NCBI GenBank assembly: GCA_919902485.1
Contig: CAKKRB010000103.1
Span: forward strand, 1 to 10,866
Reading direction: 5' to 3'
DNA: 10,866 nucleotides
Source: Omnitrophica bacterium GWA2_41_15
Lineage (GTDB): Bacteria; Omnitrophota; Gorgyraeia; Gorgyraeales; Gorgyraeaceae
In this document: positions 6,357 to 10,866 of the stretch, one piece after another
How the letters are laid out: every line of letters begins with the position of its first letter
Position numbering within the stretch: position 1 is the stretch's first letter
Program-made: the position numbers and the translations under genes
The notes under the pieces: model-generated
Told to the model about the DNA's origin: nothing
The model's database searches: none
What the model saw: only the letters and a program-made list of their open reading frames with translations

Positions 6357-8102
6357 ATGAAAATCATACCTATATTTATCCCGCACGCAGGCTGCCCGTA
6401 TAGATGTATATACTGCGACCAGCAGAAGATTTCAGGCGTATTAAAGATTCCTACCATAGAAGAAATAAAATCCATCATAGAAAGAAATCTAAAAACAATT
6501 CATAAGAACAAAAAAGTGGAAGTTGCATTTTTCGGCGGCACATTTACGCTTTTGCCAGGGCCTTTGAAGGAAAAGTATCTGGAAGCTGTTTATCCTTATG
6601 TGAAGAGCAAAAAGATTTCAGGTATACGCATATCTACTCATCCTGAAGCAGTATCTGAAAAATCAATGAAGCTTTTTAAGAAAATGGGCGGATGCCTTGT
6701 AGAGCTGGGCGTGCAGTCTCTTGACAAGATAGTGCTTAAAAAAGCAAATAGACTCATGGATTTTAAGACAATAAAAAATGCGGCAGATGTTATAAAAAAG
6801 CATAAACTTGATTTAGGCGTCCAGGTAATGCTTGGCCTGCCTGGGGATACGCTTGAAAAATCCATAAATACAGCGCAAAAACTTTTAGAATTAAAACCAA
6901 AAACAGCCCGCATATATCCTGTTATTGTTTTAAAAGGCACAGGGCTTGGGGGCTTATTAAAAAAAGGAAGATACAAGCCGCTTTCAATGGAAGATGCAGT
7001 AGAATGGTCCAGCAGAGTGGCTGATGTTTTTGAAACAGCAGGGGTAAGGGTAATACGAATAGGTCTTCATCCGTCAGAGGAGTTAAATTCAAAAGGCACA
7101 ATCCTTGCAGGGCCGTATCACGTTAGTTTCGGGGAAATGGCTCGTGCCAGACAAATGCGTAGTAGAATAATAAGTATTTTAGGCCCCAAAAAAATCCCAA
7201 ATCGCAGGTCAATAGAAATCCACGGCCCGAAAAAGTTTTTCAGCTTCATCTCCGGGCATAAGGGTGAAGAGAAAAAATATTTAGAGAGATATTATGGCGT
7301 ACCTATTTTAAACCATCCCCGTTCGCCGATCGGAGACCATTTCCGATCGGCGAACGGAATAAGGGTTAAAATTATAGAAGTTAGAAAAAGCATAGCCATT
7401 ATTGACCCTAGAATCCCGGCTGAAGCAAAACTGAGATTAAAACAGATGGGTTATTATATCAGAGAGGTGCCTTTACATCCAAAACTGGCAGGGCCTGTCA
7501 AAGGCCACCCTGATATGATGCTATTTTCTTACGCTAAAAAAGTTATATACGAGCCGCGTTTGGAAAAAATAGCCGGGCTTTTAAGAGATAACGGATACGA
7601 ATGCGTAAAAGGCGAAAAAATAGGATCAAAAAAATACCCAAAAGACATTATTTACGATGCCTGCAGTGTTGGAAAAGCCATAATCCGCTATGACGGTAAA
7701 ATTGAAAAGCATATAGAAAATCTAAGCGCGAAATTCATAAAAGTAAAACAGGGATACGTAAAGTGTTCTATTATACCAATAGACGAGAAACATATTATTA
7801 CATCGGATAAGGGCATATATGATAAATGGAACGTAGGGGGTGGTCGCGACCGTTCCCTGCATATAAGGCCAGGCTATGTTAAATTGCCAGGATATAAAAC
7901 AGGCTTTATAGGCGGCGCATCAGGCGTTCATAAAGACAAGGTGTTTTTTATCGGCGCGCTAAAAAATCATCCTGATGCTACGCGAATAAGAGAATTTATA
8001 GAGCAAAGAGGCAGGAAAGTAGTAGAATTATATGATGGCCAGCTTTACGATGCAGGGAGTATATTGTTTTTTGAAGCTGTTTCCGTTCGCCGAACGGAGT
8101 AA
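6357..8102 (+). CDS. Elp3-like radical SAM protein fused to a DUF6873/GME-type domain
   Basis: The 581-residue protein has two parts. Residues 1-315 form a radical SAM domain of the Elp3-like group: the 4Fe-4S cysteines C13, C17 and C20 in GCPYRCIYC, the FFGGTFT motif (58-64), ELGVQSLD (116-123) and GVQVMLGLPGDT (154-165). Residues 336-575 resemble a separate family I recall as DUF6873, a GME-fold protein common in Clostridia: KGHPDMMLF (382-390), KYPKDIIYDA (426-435), KVKQGYVKC (462-470), TSDKGIY (482-488) and KLPGYKTGFIGGASGV (509-524). The substrate of either part is unknown; GME-fold enzymes often act on guanidino groups, but I see no obvious C-terminal catalytic cysteine. Palindromes lie at the domain junction, inside the second domain and over the stop codon. 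The ATG at 6357 gives the normal N-terminus; a TTG at 6333 would start inside the promoter. Confidence 0.8.
   Translation: MKIIPIFIPHAGCPYRCIYCDQQKISGVLKIPTIEEIKSIIERNLKTIHKNKKVEVAFFGGTFTLLPGPLKEKYLEAVYPYVKSKKISGIRISTHPEAVSEKSMKLFKKMGGCLVELGVQSLDKIVLKKANRLMDFKTIKNAADVIKKHKLDLGVQVMLGLPGDTLEKSINTAQKLLELKPKTARIYPVIVLKGTGLGGLLKKGRYKPLSMEDAVEWSSRVADVFETAGVRVIRIGLHPSEELNSKGTILAGPYHVSFGEMARARQMRSRIISILGPKKIPNRRSIEIHGPKKFFSFISGHKGEEKKYLERYYGVPILNHPRSPIGDHFRSANGIRVKIIEVRKSIAIIDPRIPAEAKLRLKQMGYYIREVPLHPKLAGPVKGHPDMMLFSYAKKVIYEPRLEKIAGLLRDNGYECVKGEKIGSKKYPKDIIYDACSVGKAIIRYDGKIEKHIENLSAKFIKVKQGYVKCSIIPIDEKHIITSDKGIYDKWNVGGGRDRSLHIRPGYVKLPGYKTGFIGGASGVHKDKVFFIGALKNHPDATRIREFIEQRGRKVVELYDGQLYDAGSILFFEAVSVRRTE
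7319..7357. repeat. In-frame coding palindrome at the domain junction
   Basis: A perfect 16-base inverted repeat (7319-7334 and 7342-7357) with loop GACCATT. The arm is CCGTTCGCCGATCGGA. The element is 39 bases, 13 codons, and is read as part of residues 321-334 (RSPIGDHFRSAN), exactly between the radical SAM and GME-type domains. It shares the core CCGTTCGCCGA(A/T)CGGA with the palindrome at the end of the same gene. No target-site duplication is evident. Confidence 0.9.
7833..7860. repeat. Decayed coding palindrome with GGTCGCGACC core
   Basis: The 10-base perfect core GGTCGCGACC (7842-7851) extends to 14 pairs over 28 bases. Ten pairs are Watson-Crick and the other four (7834/7859, 7839/7854, 7840/7853, 7841/7852) are all G-U in the plus-strand RNA. 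The left arm begins GTAGGGGG, like the polyamine-operon palindromes. It encodes residues 493-501 (VGGGRDRSL) of the GME-type domain. Confidence 0.55.
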
Positions 8103-8124
8103 TTACTCCGTTCGGCGAACGGAA
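8081..8124. repeat. Perfect 44-base palindrome carrying a stop codon
   Basis: Bases 8081-8102 are the exact reverse complement of 8103-8124, with no loop. The left arm encodes the last residues SVRRTE of the radical SAM protein and its TAA stop, which touches the axis of symmetry. Each arm contains CCGTTCG-C-CGAACGG, itself palindromic, so the strand can form one long hairpin or two short ones. It lies between two convergent genes, ending nine bases before the decarboxylase stop, but neither side has a T-run. Confidence 0.92.
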
Positions 8125-8133
8125 GAGGTGAGA

Positions 8134-9261
8134 TTAGCACATCACGATTTTGGCAGGTTTAAATCCGTTGAAATTAGGCACAGCGCTTGCGCATGAATAA
8201 GCGCCTATATTTTTTACATACACTACATTGCCCAAATCCAGCTCAGGCAGATCCTCGCTCAGGGAAATAGTATCAAAAGAATCGCAGGTCGGGCCTGCGA
8301 GGGTGCTGAGGAATTTCTGGCCCCTCTTTAATGTCTTGAATTCATATTTACAATGGTCAAATACTATACCTGAGAAATCCCCGTAAAGCCCGTCATTTAA
8401 ATAGTAATAATTTTTATTGTTCCTGAATGTCCTGCCTATGACCTGGGTCACCAGAATCCCTGAAGGCCCTGCCAGGAATCTGCCAGGCTCAGCTATAAAC
8501 TTTACATTTTTATCAAAAAGCCTTTCTAATTTTTTTCTTATCTGGCTTGCCATGCGTTCAAACGTAAGGTGGCTGTCAGCGTCAAAATGTTTTATCGGGA
8601 ATCCGCCGCCTATATCCAGTATATTTAGAAATAATCCCGCCTGTTTTGCCTCGTTAAATATAGCTGACGATACTTCTAAGGCCTGCAGATAATTTTCCAC
8701 GTTCGTGCACTGGGAACCTACATGAAAACTCAGGCCCACTGGCTTCAGGCCCATGGACCTCGCTTTCTTAAGAAGAAATATGGATTGTTCAGGGTCTGCT
8801 CCGAATTTAAGAGAGAGCTCTACAATACTGCCTATATTTGTTACTTTTATGCGTATAAGCACCCTCGCGCCCGGGCAGTATTTCGCGATTTTATATAACT
8901 CAGGCTCATTGTCAAAGGTCATTATTTTGACTTTTTTCTTATAGGCAGATCTTATGTCTTCGTTGGATTTTATGGTGTTCGCGAATATTATTTTTTCAGG
9001 AGTAGCGCCAAGTTCAAGCACTGTATTCATTTCATTTGCGCTTGCCACGTCAAATCCCGCGCCAAGCGCTACGAATTTTTTGATAATGCCGGGATAAGGA
9101 TTTGCCTTTATCGCGTAGTAAGGCGTAACTTCAGGAAGCGCCTTGCGGAAAGCCTTGAATTGTTTTTCAAGCATGTCCTCCTGTATGAGCATGAGAGGTG
9201 AGGAGTGCTTTTTCAGCATTTTACGTATCAGATTTTCTGTGCCGCCATTTCTATTTCTCAT
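8134..9261 (-). CDS. Fold III PLP-dependent ornithine-type decarboxylase
   Basis: Probable ornithine decarboxylase (possibly lysine/ornithine), making putrescine. The 375-residue alanine-racemase-fold protein has the PLP lysine K52 in YYAIKAN, LSFHVGSQ (near 180, the histidine stacking on PLP), DIGGGFP (216-222), EPGRF (258-262), the substrate-binding YLNDGLYGDFSGIVFDH and the catalytic GPTCDSFD with C326-D327. The C-D-x-x-D form and the NDGLYG motif match ornithine decarboxylases; diaminopimelate decarboxylases have CESGD and carboxynorspermidine decarboxylases differ here. It is second in an operon behind homospermidine synthase, 52 bases away, with a palindrome in the gap. The start at 9261 has only a weak ribosome binding site (AAGAAAG); a Met 14 residues later is a less likely alternative. 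Fold III enzymes work as dimers with shared active sites. Confidence 0.87.
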   Translation of the reverse strand: MRNRNGGTENLIRKMLKKHSSPLMLIQEDMLEKQFKAFRKALPEVTPYYAIKANPYPGIIKKFVALGAGFDVASANEMNTVLELGATPEKIIFANTIKSNEDIRSAYKKKVKIMTFDNEPELYKIAKYCPGARVLIRIKVTNIGSIVELSLKFGADPEQSIFLLKKARSMGLKPVGLSFHVGSQCTNVENYLQALEVSSAIFNEAKQAGLFLNILDIGGGFPIKHFDADSHLTFERMASQIRKKLERLFDKNVKFIAEPGRFLAGPSGILVTQVIGRTFRNNKNYYYLNDGLYGDFSGIVFDHCKYEFKTLKRGQKFLSTLAGPTCDSFDTISLSEDLPELDLGNVVYVKNIGAYSCASAVPNFNGFKPAKIVMC

Positions 9262-9279
9262 ATCTTTCTTATTGCGAAT

Positions 9280-9310
9280 TGTAGGGGACGGTTTGAAACC
9301 GTCCCCTACA
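9280..9310. repeat. Palindrome between hss and the decarboxylase gene
   Basis: A perfect 15-base inverted repeat, TGTAGGGGACGGTTT (9280-9294) and its complement (9296-9310), around one central base. It starts three bases after the hss stop and ends 18 bases before the decarboxylase ATG, so it is transcribed in the operon. Read in its long open frame it would give VGDGLKPSPT, almost the peptide encoded by the copy inside hss. No T-run follows. Confidence 0.9.
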
Positions 9311-9313
9311 GAG

Positions 9314-10780
9314 CTAGCTTACCAAAAATGTTGTGAATTGCCACATATCTTTTTCTTTAGGTTTTTTAATGCCCAATGTCCTGAAAGTCTTATTATAGTT
9401 TTTAAGAGGCGTCCAGTCAACAGGCTTTGATATAAAAGGCCCTAAGTAAGGCCTTGAAGTTTTCATGATATCTTCGTGCGGTATGTCATCAGGCAGGTTA
9501 AAGCCTTTATTGGGATTTTCAATCATCCATTTTGCGGCAGCTACTACTGAAATAGCTACCTGAAGGGTTGTGGCGTTCTGGCCTGGCGCGAGTTTTCTTG
9601 TTTCTTCAATGTCCAATAAACTGCCTGTCCACCATGAATTAAAATCATGGCCCATTAGAAGCACCCCGAGCCTGTCTTCGCCTTTTATTATTTCATCGTT
9701 CATTATTCTCTGATTTTTCTGGAGATTGTATCTGCGCATCTCAAGTTCGTGCAGGGAGTTTATCGCGGAATCGCACGGGCAATACGCGTAATGCACAGTG
9801 GGCCGGTAGACAGCCCCGCCATTTTTATCCCAGACAGTCAGCCTGTCAGATATCCCGAATGCTTCGCCGTGGCGTATTACCATGCCCACTATTTCGCAAT
9901 CTGGCACCCAGGAACGGACCCATGTATTTACGCCCATGCTTTCTATGCATATCTGATTTTTTGGGCCTTGTTTGTGAAAACATGCCCCTTCTGGGATATT
10001 TTTTTCATGAGTGCCCCAACCCATTTCTGCAGGCGCAATGCCTTCTTCAAAAAACCCTTCAATACTCCAGGTATTTACAAATTCATCCACGTCTTTTGGT
10101 TTGTCTGTTATCTGGGTGTCGCGTTCGCTGATGTGTATGACTTTAACGCCTGCTGTTTTTGCGAGCTCAGGGTAATTTTTATTATCCAGGGATTCTTTTA
10201 ATATTTTTACGCGCTTATCCTTTGGCTTTGTAGAGGAGGGTTTTAAACCCTCCTCTACAATTTTATTTGCAATATCCTCCAGGGCTATTTTTGTGAAATG
10301 AGACACAAGGCCTGGGTTTGCGCCATGGTCTACAACAGCTGTAGGGCCGCTATTATCCCCCCATTTTTTAATAAGCTTACGTATCTCCATCTGCCTTACG
10401 TAAAGGGTAAGATTTCTGGGGTCGCTGACATCCATTGCGTAAGGATCCCACACCTCAACAGATGTGTTTACGTAGAGGATGCGGTTATCCCTGCACCATT
10501 GAAGCAGGGCGATGCAATCTATGTTCCACGCGAGGTCTATTATCAAATCCCCTGGCCCTATATATTTTTTTAGAAGCGCGTCGTAATTTTCAATAGTAAC
10601 GCGGTCTGTCACGTAGCTTACGCCTTTATCCAAGCTGTCTTTTACGCGGGATCTATTGTCCGCAAAATCCATTATGGTGACATTTTTAGGCGGGGCATCT
10701 ATGAGTTTTAATACGAGAGGTATGGCGCACTGGGATACAGAGCCGCATCCGATTACAAGAATTTTTCCTTTAAACTGCAT
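9314..10780 (-). CDS. hss: Homospermidine synthase
   Basis: NAD-dependent enzyme that makes sym-homospermidine from two putrescines, or from putrescine plus spermidine as aminobutyl donor. The 488-residue protein has the Rossmann start KILVIGCGSVSQ (6-17) and the motifs typical of bacterial HSS: DHGANPGLVS (151-160), HISERDTQ (216-223), VNTWSIEGF (235-243), PAEMGWGTHE (250-259), NTWVRSW (285-291), VIRHGE (301-306), YRPTVHYAYCPC (325-336), SIEET-like DIEETRKLAPGQNAT (390-404) and DWTPL (455-459) near the C-terminus. It is slightly longer than well-studied homologues (about 477), and residues 174-184 come from an in-frame palindrome. AAGGAGA (10791-10785) is a strong ribosome binding site close to the ATG at 10780. 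The decarboxylase gene downstream supplies putrescine, so the pair encodes a complete two-step route from ornithine. Confidence 0.95.
   Translation of the reverse strand: MQFKGKILVIGCGSVSQCAIPLVLKLIDAPPKNVTIMDFADNRSRVKDSLDKGVSYVTDRVTIENYDALLKKYIGPGDLIIDLAWNIDCIALLQWCRDNRILYVNTSVEVWDPYAMDVSDPRNLTLYVRQMEIRKLIKKWGDNSGPTAVVDHGANPGLVSHFTKIALEDIANKIVEEGLKPSSTKPKDKRVKILKESLDNKNYPELAKTAGVKVIHISERDTQITDKPKDVDEFVNTWSIEGFFEEGIAPAEMGWGTHEKNIPEGACFHKQGPKNQICIESMGVNTWVRSWVPDCEIVGMVIRHGEAFGISDRLTVWDKNGGAVYRPTVHYAYCPCDSAINSLHELEMRRYNLQKNQRIMNDEIIKGEDRLGVLLMGHDFNSWWTGSLLDIEETRKLAPGQNATTLQVAISVVAAAKWMIENPNKGFNLPDDIPHEDIMKTSRPYLGPFISKPVDWTPLKNYNKTFRTLGIKKPKEKDMWQFTTFLVS
10228..10260. repeat. In-frame coding palindrome inside hss
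   Basis: A perfect 16-base inverted repeat (10228-10243 and 10245-10260) around one base; the arm is TTGTAGAGGAGGGTTT. It is 33 bases, 11 codons, and gives IVEEGLKPSST (residues 174-184) of homospermidine synthase. The insert sits after a helix (HFTKIALEDIANK) and before a loop where family members vary, so the enzyme probably tolerates it. It is a sibling of the palindrome at 9280-9310. Confidence 0.92.
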
Positions 10781-10815
10781 CTAATCTCCTTAGGCATTAA
10801 AAAAATGATAAGTTT

Positions 10816-10843
10816 ATTCTATCAAAAATATTTTTTTAATCAA
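10816..10843 (-). promoter_or_regulatory. Probable promoter of the hss-decarboxylase operon
   Basis: On the minus strand TTGATT (10843-10838) and TAGAAT (10821-10816) are 16 bases apart in a very AT-rich region. A start near 10809 gives a leader of about 29 bases containing the ribosome binding site AAGGAGA. No riboswitch-sized leader is present between the promoter and the gene. The remaining bases to the window edge are AT-rich and show nothing else. Confidence 0.5.
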
Positions 10844-10866
10844 ATAAAATTTTTACCGTGTTTGAC

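Noticed and set aside
8081..8124. Bidirectional intrinsic terminator
   Set aside because: Position between convergent genes fits, but neither strand has a T-run after the stem and the same core occurs inside the coding sequence at 7319-7357.
8282..8300. Perfect 7-base hairpin inside the decarboxylase gene
   Set aside because: It encodes the invariant GPTC active-site residues, so the symmetry is explained by coding constraints.
9143..9430. Plus-strand open frame containing VGDGLKPSPT
   Set aside because: It is a shadow of the decarboxylase and hss genes; only the palindrome makes it run on, and it has no start signals or recognisable domain.
9749..10201. Long plus-strand open frame opposite hss
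   Set aside because: Antisense to strongly conserved homospermidine synthase motifs, Cys/His/Phe-rich and without recognisable family features.
8134..10780. Carboxynorspermidine dehydrogenase plus decarboxylase pair
   Set aside because: The upstream protein carries homospermidine synthase motifs throughout and the decarboxylase has the CDxxD active site of ornithine decarboxylases.
1..10866. CRISPR array, tRNA, rRNA, transposase or integrase gene
   Set aside because: I found no regularly spaced direct repeats, no tRNA-like or rRNA sequence, and no recombinase motifs on either strand.

Overview
This is an accessory-plus-housekeeping stretch of a bacterial chromosome, AT-rich (about 40% GC by eye), gene-dense, with sigma70-type promoters. 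No ribosomal or other phylogenetic marker is present. A NapH/NapG-like iron-sulfur membrane protein, a PAS/HD-GYP regulator, homospermidine synthesis and, above all, many short GC-rich palindromes inside or touching genes resemble uncultured lineages such as Candidatus Omnitrophota. That placement is an inference, not a demonstration.

Left part (1-4530): a 5'-truncated gene for a polyferredoxin fused to a NapH-like membrane domain runs into a convergent PAS/HD-GYP cyclic-di-GMP phosphodiesterase gene. Divergent from that gene, out of a compact two-way promoter, is a DusB-like tRNA-dihydrouridine synthase. A class II fructose-bisphosphate aldolase follows, with a near-consensus promoter inside the end of dus. 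A GC-rich hairpin ends this part.

Middle (4540-6252): a tiny three-helix SemiSWEET/PQ-loop-like protein, then a type IV toxin-antitoxin module of the AbiE class. The toxin gene (abiEii) precedes the antitoxin gene (abiEi), opposite to the textbook order, and a perfect inverted repeat lies exactly between the -35 and -10 boxes.

Right part (6253-10866): a 581-residue protein joins an Elp3-like radical SAM enzyme to a C-terminal domain that looks like the GME-fold DUF6873 family. On the opposite strand is a two-gene polyamine operon: homospermidine synthase followed by a fold III ornithine-type decarboxylase, giving ornithine to putrescine to homospermidine.

The most striking feature is a population of palindromes. 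One lies at the junction of the two domains of the radical SAM protein, in frame. A second, decayed one lies in its C-terminal domain, with every mismatch a G-U wobble in the mRNA. A third supplies the stop codon of the same gene. A fourth lies between the two polyamine genes. A fifth sits in frame inside homospermidine synthase. They look like small non-autonomous elements that can settle in coding DNA and add stop-free peptide inserts. No transposase, CRISPR array, tRNA or rRNA is visible in the window.
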